Shown piece after piece: positions 50,547 to 58,287 of a DNA stretch of 64,000 bases. A model generated the notes under the pieces. That model saw only the letters and a program-made list of their open reading frames with translations, ran no database searches and was not told the origin of the DNA. The stretch is from Salinarchaeum sp. IM2453 (lineage in GTDB: Archaea > Halobacteriota > Halobacteria > Halobacteriales > Salinarchaeaceae), in NCBI RefSeq assembly GCF_019693215.1, contig NZ_CP081183.1, positions 62,001-126,000 of the forward strand, written 5' to 3'. Position numbers and translations under genes: made by a program. Within the stretch, counting starts at the first letter, position 1. The number at the start of each line of letters is the position of its first letter.

Positions 50547-50619
50547 GTGAGCTATCCCGCTCCGCTTCCCGCCGTCGACGACTCCATAGACACAGGGACG
50601 TAGCCTGTAAATGTTAATC
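50547..50619 (-). repeat. IS1341-type mini-relic
   Basis: On the minus strand it reads ATTAACATTTACAGGCTACG, GTCCCTGTG, a Cys/Gly-rich palindromic middle with GGCGGGAAGC, and closes TAGCTCAC. It corresponds to the left end of the 32517 element joined to its right border, as at 46440 and 57579. It fills most of the space before the DUF2797 gene. Confidence 0.55.
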
Positions 50620-50656
50620 GATACCTCTTTTCTCTTTGCAATAAAAATAGTACAGT

Positions 50657-51412
50657 GTGCAGATTGTCGGATACGACGTAGGTTCTCCAGAAAGATCAAG
50701 TAAGTTACTGTTTGCGCAGGGAAAAGAGATTCATCAGCAGGCACTTGTCCCAGGCAATGAGTTAGAGTACATGCTTCAATCACGACGGTGTGCTGGAGCC
50801 ATCGAAGAAAATACACACATTGCATGTACGAACGAAGAGGCACCATACTGTCCACAACACACCGATATCTGGCCGTGTGCTCGATGTCGAGGCGATTGTT
50901 CAATGCCGGTTGCTAATTGTCATAAACCACATGTACTGTATCTTGCAGTGTTTGCACCAGCGATATACAAGGTTGGCGTGACAAAGAAGACGCGGCTTGA
51001 GCAACGGTTATATGAACAAGGGGCAGACAGGGGAGCATATCTGACATCATTTCCGAACGGGCGAGCTGCTCGAAAACGGGAGGCTGAGTTAGCAACAGAA
51101 ATTGGAGATCGAATACAGGTTTCACAGAAAATTAAAGGACTAGATCGATCGGTGGATGTACAACAGTGGGAAGAGTTGCTATCACAATTTGACACGATTG
51201 AACGATACAATCTTAACTACAATATTGAACTGGAGCATGCCCCAATTCAAGAGACAATGGTATCGGGGACAGTACGCGGGGTAAAGGGACGTATATTATT
51301 GGTTGAGAATAACAATACAGTATATGCTACAGACCTTCGTGACTTGGTTGGATATATTGTTGAGGAAGGTTCGACAGACCAGAATCGACAATCGAGTTTG
51401 GACGCTTTTTGA
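50657..51412 (+). CDS. DUF2797 family protein
   Basis: A 251 aa protein with a GTG start (MQIVGYDVGSPERSSKLL). An N-terminal OB-like part is followed by a Cys/His cluster (RRCAGAI, HIACTNEEAPYCPQH, CARCRGDC, ANCHKPH; about residues 43-95) that should bind zinc. Then HVLYLAVFAPAIYKVGVTKK and RLYEQGADRGAYL resemble the strand-helix core of GIY-YIG nucleases. A nucleic-acid role is therefore possible but unproven. The C-terminus (GTVRGVKGRILLVENNNTVY) is a small beta domain. An AT-rich AATAAAAATAG is about 20 bases before the GTG. Confidence 0.85.
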   Translation: MQIVGYDVGSPERSSKLLFAQGKEIHQQALVPGNELEYMLQSRRCAGAIEENTHIACTNEEAPYCPQHTDIWPCARCRGDCSMPVANCHKPHVLYLAVFAPAIYKVGVTKKTRLEQRLYEQGADRGAYLTSFPNGRAARKREAELATEIGDRIQVSQKIKGLDRSVDVQQWEELLSQFDTIERYNLNYNIELEHAPIQETMVSGTVRGVKGRILLVENNNTVYATDLRDLVGYIVEEGSTDQNRQSSLDAF

Positions 51413-51491
51413 ACGGAAGCAAGGTTACCCTAACTGACTTTTTCTCTGGAAAGGATAGCAGTGCAAGTTCATGGTTACCGTTTGTGGGAAC

Positions 51492-51649
51492 GTTACAGCG
51501 GTACCAAGGCGAAGGCCCCAGCTTCAGCCGTTGGAGGCTGTCATAAATGGGTGATTTGTGTATCTGACTTTCGGCAGTGGAGTTCGAGTTATGTGAAATA
51601 TAAACGTACCTCGGAACGGTTGTCTTGACATCCTGTACTGAAGGCCGAC
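51492..51649 (-). repeat. Insertion-element relics (two types)
   Basis: 51492-51528 matches 61048-61085 in reverse complement (37 of about 38 bases, with one extra base and one A/G change): AGCTGAAGCTGGGG then CCTTCGCCTTGGTACC. Further on, 51624-51649 reads CTTGACATCCTGTACTGAAG, the border of the second TnpB subfamily. The interval 51413-51682 holds no gene. Confidence 0.5.
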
Positions 51650-51682
51650 ACACTGACATTATTCTCAGACGTACAGACCGAT

Positions 51683-52213
51683 GTGGACCGAATTGAAGTC
51701 AGCACGGTCGTATATGTTTCCGCAGAAGAGGCATTTGAGTTCCTTGTTGACTTTCCAAGATATGCTCAGTACTCCAAATATCTTGACTCAGTACAACAGC
51801 ATGGGACTGGTGGAGCAGGGACAAAGTACGACCTTACATTTAGATGGTGGAAATTAACGTATACAGCACGATCCGAAGTAACGAGTATAGAGGAAAACAA
51901 AAGAATTGATTGGGAACTAGTTAACTCACTCGACGCAACGGGTTACTGGGGCATTGAGCCGCTACCAGAAGAGACAGAAACGTCAGACAACAATGCCGTG
52001 AAAGTCCGGTTTGTTGCTGAATTTGACTCAAATTCGATGACGTGGGACTTAGTCAATGTTCCTCGGTTTGTCTCAACAGATTGGATCGTGAGAAAAGTAA
52101 AACCACTTATTGTAAAAGAGGCTAAGCGGATTGTTGGCCGTGTGGTGGCTGATCTCGAAGGGGAATCCCGGGAGGTGACACTTACAGTGCATGAGACTCC
52201 GGATACAATTTGA
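51683..52213 (+). CDS. SRPBCC (START/Coq10-like) family protein
   Basis: A 176 aa protein with a GTG start (MDRIEVSTVVYVSAEEAFEF); the ATG two bases earlier is out of frame. The opening strand, the helix EEAFEFLVDFPRYAQYSKYL and the run YDLTFRWWKLTYTARSEVTS give the SRPBCC beta-grip with a hydrophobic pocket. The C-terminal helix VRKVKPLIVKEAKRIVGRVV closes it. Such proteins bind lipids, polyketides or quinones; the Coq10-like start suggests a quinone or lipid ligand. An insertion relic ends 34 bases upstream. Confidence 0.85.
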   Translation: MDRIEVSTVVYVSAEEAFEFLVDFPRYAQYSKYLDSVQQHGTGGAGTKYDLTFRWWKLTYTARSEVTSIEENKRIDWELVNSLDATGYWGIEPLPEETETSDNNAVKVRFVAEFDSNSMTWDLVNVPRFVSTDWIVRKVKPLIVKEAKRIVGRVVADLEGESREVTLTVHETPDTI

Positions 52214-52293
52214 AGTTCAGTAAATCAACACCTGTCCGCGTATTCATAACTACTTTTGGTTAGGTCCTAATTACAATAATCAAGAAAGCTTGT

Positions 52294-53631
52294 ATGCATA
52301 TAATTATCATCGGTGCTGGAGTCGTTGGACAAACGTTGGCGGAAAATCTTGATAATAGTCATGAAATAGTAGTAATCGATCAGGATGAGGATCTAGTCAA
52401 GACAATCTCATATGAACTTGACGTGCTGACGATGAGCGGTGACGGAACAAAATTAAGCGTGCTGCGGGAGGCTGGTATCGAAGATGCGGATCGAGTTATT
52501 GCATGTACCGGAGACGAGCAAACCAACATCGTTGCTTGCGGAACTGCGAAAACAGCTTCAGAGGTATTTACAATTGCTCGAGTAAAGCGTCGGGACTTAC
52601 TTGAAACATGGAAAGAGAAGAAAGAGGCATACAATGTTGACCACATGGTTTGCTCAGACTTGCTTGCCGCCGAGGCAATTTTCCAAATTGCTGGACTTCC
52701 TGGAGCTCTAGATACCGATACATTTGGAGATGGCGTAGTTCGGATGGCAGAGTTCAAGGTGGCATCTGAAAGCCCATTTGTGCACCGTTCTGTAGCTGAA
52801 ATTGATGAAAAAAATAGCCTAACAATTGCAGCAATTTCACGGGACGGAGATGATTTTATTATCCCGGACGGGGATACAGAGATTAATGCTGATGATCGCG
52901 TTATTGTGATCGGCCCTCCAGAAAAAATACGTGCAACGACGGAGCAAATCACTGGATCAGATGTAACGCTACCGGATGAGGTTGTGCTCATTGGCGGTAC
53001 CGAGGTTGGGTTCCACGCTGCACAAATCTTCAACGATCATGGGTATAAAACCCGGCTAGTCGAACAAAACGAGCAGCGTGCTCGGCAAATTGCGGAAGAT
53101 CTCCCGGATACAACGGTTATGCAACATGATGCAACTGATATTGATTTTTTGGAACGTGAGCACATTGGGGAGGCAGACCTTGTTGTATCAGCATTAACAA
53201 GTGACGAGAAAAATTTGCTTGCAGCACTGCTCTCAGAACGAATGGGTGCAGCACGGACAGTGTCGTTAGTGCATCAACCAGCATATTCTCGATTGTTCGA
53301 AACGGTTGGGATTGATGCGGCAGTGAGCACACAGGAAGAAACTGCAGAAGCAGTTACACGGTTCACCCGGCAAGAGGATACAGAAAAAGTCTCAATGATC
53401 GGCTCACAGGATGGTGAAGTTATCGAGGTGAAAATTGATGATGAGAGTGAATTTGTTGGTGTAGACATTGACACAATGACAGACAAGTTAAAAAATAGAG
53501 TGGTCATTGGATCAATTATTCGGGACGGAAAGCCAGTCACACCTCGAGGAGAAACAACTGTCAAGGTTGATGACCATATTGTAATATTCACAAAAACAGA
53601 GTACGTGGACGCGATTCTAAAGAAGATATGA
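52294..53631 (+). CDS. trkA: TrkA-type K+ channel regulator with two RCK modules
   Basis: A 445 aa cytosolic gating subunit of Trk/Ktr potassium uptake. Module 1: IIIGAGVVGQTLAENL (NAD-binding, about 4-19), then a TrkA-C domain (about 140-218). Module 2: LIGGTEVGFHAAQIF (about 232-246), ending in a second TrkA-C domain. K+ uptake is central to the salt-in strategy of haloarchaea. No channel (TrkH) gene is adjacent, so the partner is encoded elsewhere. The start ATG follows an AT-rich AATTACAATAATC by about 20 bases. Confidence 0.93.
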   Translation: MHIIIIGAGVVGQTLAENLDNSHEIVVIDQDEDLVKTISYELDVLTMSGDGTKLSVLREAGIEDADRVIACTGDEQTNIVACGTAKTASEVFTIARVKRRDLLETWKEKKEAYNVDHMVCSDLLAAEAIFQIAGLPGALDTDTFGDGVVRMAEFKVASESPFVHRSVAEIDEKNSLTIAAISRDGDDFIIPDGDTEINADDRVIVIGPPEKIRATTEQITGSDVTLPDEVVLIGGTEVGFHAAQIFNDHGYKTRLVEQNEQRARQIAEDLPDTTVMQHDATDIDFLEREHIGEADLVVSALTSDEKNLLAALLSERMGAARTVSLVHQPAYSRLFETVGIDAAVSTQEETAEAVTRFTRQEDTEKVSMIGSQDGEVIEVKIDDESEFVGVDIDTMTDKLKNRVVIGSIIRDGKPVTPRGETTVKVDDHIVIFTKTEYVDAILKKI

Positions 53632-53642
53632 TGGCTACACTA

Positions 53643-54605
53643 TCACCTCATTGATGCACCATCATTATCGGGACAAGTAAGCATAGTACGTCCATTGAGT
53701 CCCAGTTCATCGAGCGCATCGTTTGCTGCTGTTTCTGCTTTGGAAGCTAATGAGTCAGTTGTAAGCGCATATACTGTCGGACCCCAAGACGATTGGCCGA
53801 CACCAGCGATTGATTCACATGACCGAAGTTTATCAATTAGATCTCCAACTGGCGGACGATATACCCCGCCTTGTTCGTCGGAGTACCAAGATCCGTTAAT
53901 CTGGTCAATTGTGGTAATAGCATCTCCAGCAGTCTGTATATCATCCATAACAATAGATGGTAAAAGGCGACGAGAGAGAATACCACTAACTTTATTTGCT
54001 ACATCGGGACTTGCCTGTTCAATGATTGATCGCATACTTTCTTCTTCGGTTTCTCCGTTACGACCTTTCGGAAGGTCTGGAACAACAAGAAGAAACCTCC
54101 ATCGATCAGGAACGGGTTGTCGTGCAATCACAGGCGGTACTTCCCATTCGCCTCGTGACGGAGGATCTGATGTAAACCGAGCGGTAGGGTGACCTCCATC
54201 AATAATGAATCCTCCTTCCTCAAAGCCAGCTACACCAATGCCACTGCGACCTCCACGGCCGAGTTTAGGAGCGATCGACCGAACAGAAAGGTCAGCATCA
54301 TAGGCACTAGCAATTGCATGACTGACAGCGAGTGCAAGTTGCGTGCCACTACCAAGCCCGACATGGCGTGGAAGTTCGGACTTAATATTGATCTCTGCCC
54401 CTGGGAGAGAAAGATGGTCTATAGCAATGGTAGCATACTGCTGCGCCAAATCATGGCTGCAGGAGACTTGTTCAGCAGGCTCAGCAGAAACACTTACCGT
54501 AGGAGATTGAATTGCAATACCTATACCACCGTAGATTCGGTCGTATGCTAAAGATAGATTCTGGAATCCGACATGTAGTCGCGCACCTGCTTCGACAGTC
54601 GCCAT
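53643..54605 (-). CDS. mptG: GHMP kinase-fold beta-RFAP synthase (MptG family)
   Basis: A 320 aa protein starting MATVEAGARLHVGFQNLSLA. The GHMP phosphate loop LPRHVGLGSGTQLALAV (about 80-96) and GRGGRSGIGVAGFEEGGF (about 114-131) identify the beta-ribofuranosylaminobenzene 5'-phosphate synthase family, which condenses PRPP with 4-hydroxy- or 4-aminobenzoate in tetrahydromethanopterin synthesis. Haloarchaea use folate-type carriers, so the product here may differ. GVGQSSWGPTVYAL closes the family pattern. It lies opposite trkA, 11 bases from its stop. Confidence 0.87.
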   Translation of the reverse strand: MATVEAGARLHVGFQNLSLAYDRIYGGIGIAIQSPTVSVSAEPAEQVSCSHDLAQQYATIAIDHLSLPGAEINIKSELPRHVGLGSGTQLALAVSHAIASAYDADLSVRSIAPKLGRGGRSGIGVAGFEEGGFIIDGGHPTARFTSDPPSRGEWEVPPVIARQPVPDRWRFLLVVPDLPKGRNGETEEESMRSIIEQASPDVANKVSGILSRRLLPSIVMDDIQTAGDAITTIDQINGSWYSDEQGGVYRPPVGDLIDKLRSCESIAGVGQSSWGPTVYALTTDSLASKAETAANDALDELGLNGRTMLTCPDNDGASMR

Positions 54606-54759
54606 GTAAATACTTGGTCTACAGCTATGATTTTGGTTTCGAAGTTAGCGAGAATTACCGTGGTAGCGGTGCAAACGTTAATGGGTTCAGCCGGGGGATG
54701 AGTTTAAGACTGACGTCGAGTTTCGCTAATGGTATTAATACAGACTACATTGTCAGGGT

Positions 54760-56514
54760 ATGGCAGACAAAGAGTATTCATCCGCAGATATCGACACAGG
54801 AAAACCGGATCATTTTCCAAGCAGTGATGTCACTGACGGCTATGAGCGAGCACCACACAGAGCGATGTTTCGTGCAATGGGTTATGATGACGGGGATCTA
54901 TCATCTCCGCTAATTGGAATTGCAAATCCAGCCGCAGATATTACGCCCTGTAATATACATTTAGATGAGCTAGGTGCAGAAGTGTGGGATACAACAGACG
55001 AGGCAGGAGGGATGCCTATTGAGTTTGGAACGATCACAATCTCAGATGCTATCTCAATGGGGACAGAAGGAATGCGAGCGAGTCTAATCTCAAGGGAGGT
55101 AATTGCTGATTCAGTTGAGTTAGTAGCATTTGGAGAGAGAATGGATGGAATGGTGACCATTGGTGGATGCGATAAGAATATGCCCGGGATGATGGCAGCA
55201 ATGATACGAACAGATCTGCCATCTGCATTTCTGTATGCCGGATCAATTATGCCAGGCGAACATGATGGACGAGAAATCACCATTCAGAATGTTTTCGAAG
55301 GAGTTGGAGCAGTTGCTACGGGGGAGATGGACGATAAAGAACTCCACGAGATAGAGCATAATGCCTGTCCCGGGGCTGGCGCGTGTGGAGGGATGTTTAC
55401 GGCAAATACAATGGCTTCAATCGCCGAGGCACTTGGACTAGCTCCACTTGGAAGTGCAAGCCCACCGGCTGAAGAGGAATCGAGGTATCAAGTGGCGCGT
55501 GAAACAGCACAACTGGCAATTGAGTGTGCACATGAAAACCGTCGACCGTCCGATATTCTGAGTAAAAGATCATTTGAAAACGCAATTACGCTACAGGTTG
55601 CTATTGGTGGATCAACCAACGCAGTGCTTCATTTGTTGGCATTAGCAGCTGAAGCAGGAATTGATTTAGATATTGAAGAATTTAACAGTATTTCGGACCA
55701 GACTCCAAAGATTGCAGATTTGCAGCCAGGGGGAACATACGTAATGAACGACCTGCATGAAATTGGTGGGGTTCCAGTTATACTGCGGCGATTACTTGAT
55801 GCTGATTTGATTCATGGTGATACAATGACAGTGACTGGTCGAACTCTTGCTGAGGAACTTGAAAAACTTGAGAAGACAGGAGAACTCCCGCCTGAAGAGG
55901 AGATAAGTGCTGAATTCTTATACTCAGTAGATGACCCAATGTACAAGCAGGGGGCAATCAAAATACTAACTGGAAATCTTGCCCCAGGAGGAAGTGTATT
56001 GAAAGTGACTGGGGATGATGAACTCTATCATCGGGGACCAGCGAGGATTTTTGAGAATGAGGAAGATGCGATGGAATACGTGCAGGAAGGTGGTATTGAG
56101 TCAGGGGATGTCATTGTCATTAGAAACGAAGGTCCTCAAGGAGGGCCCGGTATGCGAGAAATGCTCGGAGTCACAGCAGCTGTTGTTGGACAGGGACACG
56201 AAGACGATGTGGCATTAATCACAGATGGTCGGTTCTCAGGGGCTACTCGAGGACCAATGATCGGACATGTTGCCCCAGAGGCATATGTTGGGGGTCCAAT
56301 TGCTGCGCTAAAGGATGGAGATATTGTTGAGGTTGATATTCCTGACCGCTCCCTATCAGTAGAGATTTCAGATGAAGAACTTGAATCACGTCTTGAAGAA
56401 TGGGAACAATCAAAACCAGCGTACACATCTGGGGTACTTGCTAAATATGGCAAAATGTTCGGATCCGCCGAAAATGGAGCTGTAACAAACCCAGCCGCCA
56501 AAATGGACAAGTAA
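54760..56514 (+). CDS. ilvD: Dihydroxy-acid dehydratase
   Basis: Branched-chain amino acid pathway: dihydroxy-isovalerate/-methylvalerate to the 2-keto acids. 584 aa. Fe-S ligands: Cys of TPCNIH (about 68), GGCDKNMPG (about 134) and [18 protein letters not shown] (about 203-212). The substrate-binding [14 protein letters not shown] and C-terminal [13 protein letters not shown] are present. The length is normal. A TATA-like TAATACAG lies about 25 bases before the ATG, and the gene stands alone with no ilvC or ilvB neighbour. Confidence 0.97.
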   Translation: MADKEYSSADIDTGKPDHFPSSDVTDGYERAPHRAMFRAMGYDDGDLSSPLIGIANPAADITPCNIHLDELGAEVWDTTDEAGGMPIEFGTITISDAISMGTEGMRASLISREVIADSVELVAFGERMDGMVTIGGCDKNMPGMMAAMIRTDLPSAFLYAGSIMPGEHDGREITIQNVFEGVGAVATGEMDDKELHEIEHNACPGAGACGGMFTANTMASIAEALGLAPLGSASPPAEEESRYQVARETAQLAIECAHENRRPSDILSKRSFENAITLQVAIGGSTNAVLHLLALAAEAGIDLDIEEFNSISDQTPKIADLQPGGTYVMNDLHEIGGVPVILRRLLDADLIHGDTMTVTGRTLAEELEKLEKTGELPPEEEISAEFLYSVDDPMYKQGAIKILTGNLAPGGSVLKVTGDDELYHRGPARIFENEEDAMEYVQEGGIESGDVIVIRNEGPQGGPGMREMLGVTAAVVGQGHEDDVALITDGRFSGATRGPMIGHVAPEAYVGGPIAALKDGDIVEVDIPDRSLSVEISDEELESRLEEWEQSKPAYTSGVLAKYGKMFGSAENGAVTNPAAKMDK

Positions 56515-56608
56515 CTCTCTTGCTTGGTCTCTGATTTGGCTTAGAAGTTTTCTAACATAGAACCAGCAGTGGGGAACAGTTTTGTCCATTCAATACCAAC
56601 GTATTTGC

Positions 56609-57571
56609 GTGACAGTATATCGGAGTATCCGCGCGGTTATAGGTGCTTCTGGAAACAATCTAATTGATTGGGACGCCGTTGCCGAAGCAGCAAAGGCATC
56701 GACAGCACCTGGAGATATCGATCTCTCCCGGGCCGAGCGAGAAGGATACGCAAAAGATGTTCAGGATGCACGAAATGAGATCCAGCGAGCTGCTGGAATC
56801 ACATTTGACATTCCTGAAACGGTGGAAATTCAAAACCGACATCACTGGATAGATGCGAATATCAGGACATTTCAGCGTGTCATGGAACCACTTGAAGAGC
56901 GTGCTGACTCCGCTGTTCCTGGGATTGCTCGAATCGTCAATACCGGGAGTATGAGCGTGACGCTAAGTTTTCTTGGCCGAAATGTCCTTGGACAATATGA
57001 TCCGTTGTTGCTTGCAGATGCACCACAGAACGAGCATGGTTTGTACTTTGTACGGCCAAATATCAAAAGTGCAGCAAATGAGTTGGATGTCGATTATGAT
57101 CGGTTCCGTCGTTGGATTGCATTTCATGAGGTAACACACGCTGCTGAATTCTCGCTAGCACCATGGTTACCTGATCATTTGACCTCTCAAATGGAGAAGG
57201 GATTAGATGGGTTGACTGAAGGATCACTTGATAGAGAGGCATTCTCAGAGATGCAAACAACAATGACTGTTGTTGAGGGATACGCTGAACTTCTGATGGA
57301 TGAAGCATTTGACGATGAGTACAAAGAGTTACGAGAAAAACTTGACCAGCGCCGCCGAAATGCAGGACCAATCTCACAGTTGTTACGATACCTGCTTGGA
57401 ATCGAAATGAAGCGTGAGCAGTACGAAAAAGGACGCGAATTTTTCGATACTGTCATCGAAGAAACGGATCTACAAACGGCTACACAAGTGTGGGAGTCAC
57501 CAGAGAACCTTCCAAATAAGAACGAGATTGAGAACCCAGATCAGTGGATCAATCGAGTAGCTGAGATCTGA
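56609..57571 (+). CDS. Zinc-dependent metalloprotease (DUF2342/zincin-like)
   Basis: A 320 aa protein with a GTG start (MTVYRSIRAVIGASGNNLID), which fits the family better than the ATG-like codon at 56582. WIAFHEVTHAAEFSLAPWLP (about 170-190) carries the HExxH zinc site, and TMTVVEGYAELLMDEAF (about 220-236) supplies the downstream Glu ligand, as in the DUF2342/coenzyme F420-associated zincin family. No signal peptide or membrane helix is seen. Family members have no defined substrate. It follows ilvD by 95 bases with its own likely promoter. Confidence 0.87.
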   Translation: MTVYRSIRAVIGASGNNLIDWDAVAEAAKASTAPGDIDLSRAEREGYAKDVQDARNEIQRAAGITFDIPETVEIQNRHHWIDANIRTFQRVMEPLEERADSAVPGIARIVNTGSMSVTLSFLGRNVLGQYDPLLLADAPQNEHGLYFVRPNIKSAANELDVDYDRFRRWIAFHEVTHAAEFSLAPWLPDHLTSQMEKGLDGLTEGSLDREAFSEMQTTMTVVEGYAELLMDEAFDDEYKELREKLDQRRRNAGPISQLLRYLLGIEMKREQYEKGREFFDTVIEETDLQTATQVWESPENLPNKNEIENPDQWINRVAEI

Positions 57572-57578
57572 ACGAGAA

Positions 57579-57705
57579 TTAACTTCTACAGGCTACGCTC
57601 TCGTCCTCAAAGAAGTACCCTGCGTCAGCAGTCAACTACCTCGGGGTCAAGCCCCGCAGCATCCGCCTTGAAATTTCTGTGAATGAGTAGGTAGGGGGAG
57701 TTCAC
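57579..57705 (+). repeat. IS1341-type relic, 127 bases
   Basis: Starts TTAACTTCTACAGGCTACG, continues GTCCTCAAAGAAGTACCCTG and CTCGGGGTCAAGCCCCGC, and ends GAGTAGGTAGGGGGAGTTCAC: both borders of the 32517 element with a short unrelated middle. It lies between the protease and the converging hypothetical gene. Confidence 0.65.
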
Positions 57706-57708
57706 TAA

Positions 57709-58257
57709 CTAATAGAACCCTCGATCAACATCATCTTCTTCGATTAGCTGAGAGAGTTCTGCGTCTAGTAGTTCTTCAGCTTCTTCGAACGTCGTTGATA
57801 AGGAGTCAACTTTATCAGGGCGCTCACGGTGGTCAAACGTCATGGGGCCGTGAGCTGGGGAATTTAGCGCATTCATTACGTCCTCAAAAAGTGCTTCAGA
57901 CGATGTGGGGGCGTCTGCATGAGTTTCAAGTACGGTCTCAACTTGCTTAGCAATCTGCTCTGCTTCGGACTCATCTTCTGGTGGTGTCTGGACGGCGAAC
58001 CGCTGATTGCCTTTATCTGGAAACAGCGGTTCTATATCATCATCAATAGAGCGAGCGATTTTCGAACCAACACCTTTGACGTCAAATGGATTCTTGGCAT
58101 ATGTCTTGAGATGGTAAACTCCTACACCAGGATGTGCAAGATAAAGGTCTTCTCCAATACCATTCTTTCGTTGCCCGGCAATTGCTCGCCAGTCTGTTGC
58201 ATCAACACCAGAATCAGCGACATCATTTAGAATATCCGTCCAGTCACGGATTCGCAT
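57709..58257 (-). CDS. Conserved haloarchaeal hypothetical protein
   Basis: A 182 aa soluble protein. It opens MRIRDWTDILNDVADSGVDA, followed by the strand-rich DLYLAHPGVGVYHLKTYAKN and NQRFAVQTPPEDESEAEQIA. An acidic C-terminal half follows with HGPMTFDHRERPDKVDSLST and LIEEDDVDRGFY at the end. No catalytic motif is clear. It is divergent from the Dna2-like gene with only 30 bases between starts, so the two probably share a control region and perhaps a role in DNA metabolism. I do not recognise a named family. Confidence 0.7.
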   Translation of the reverse strand: MRIRDWTDILNDVADSGVDATDWRAIAGQRKNGIGEDLYLAHPGVGVYHLKTYAKNPFDVKGVGSKIARSIDDDIEPLFPDKGNQRFAVQTPPEDESEAEQIAKQVETVLETHADAPTSSEALFEDVMNALNSPAHGPMTFDHRERPDKVDSLSTTFEEAEELLDAELSQLIEEDDVDRGFY

Positions 58258-58287
58258 ATTTTCAGATATAGAGATTATCCAGAATCA

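Noticed and set aside
52380-53033. 217-codon minus-strand ORF inside trkA
   Set aside because: Ser/Ile-rich composition without acidic bias and no motif; the plus-strand TrkA is unambiguous.
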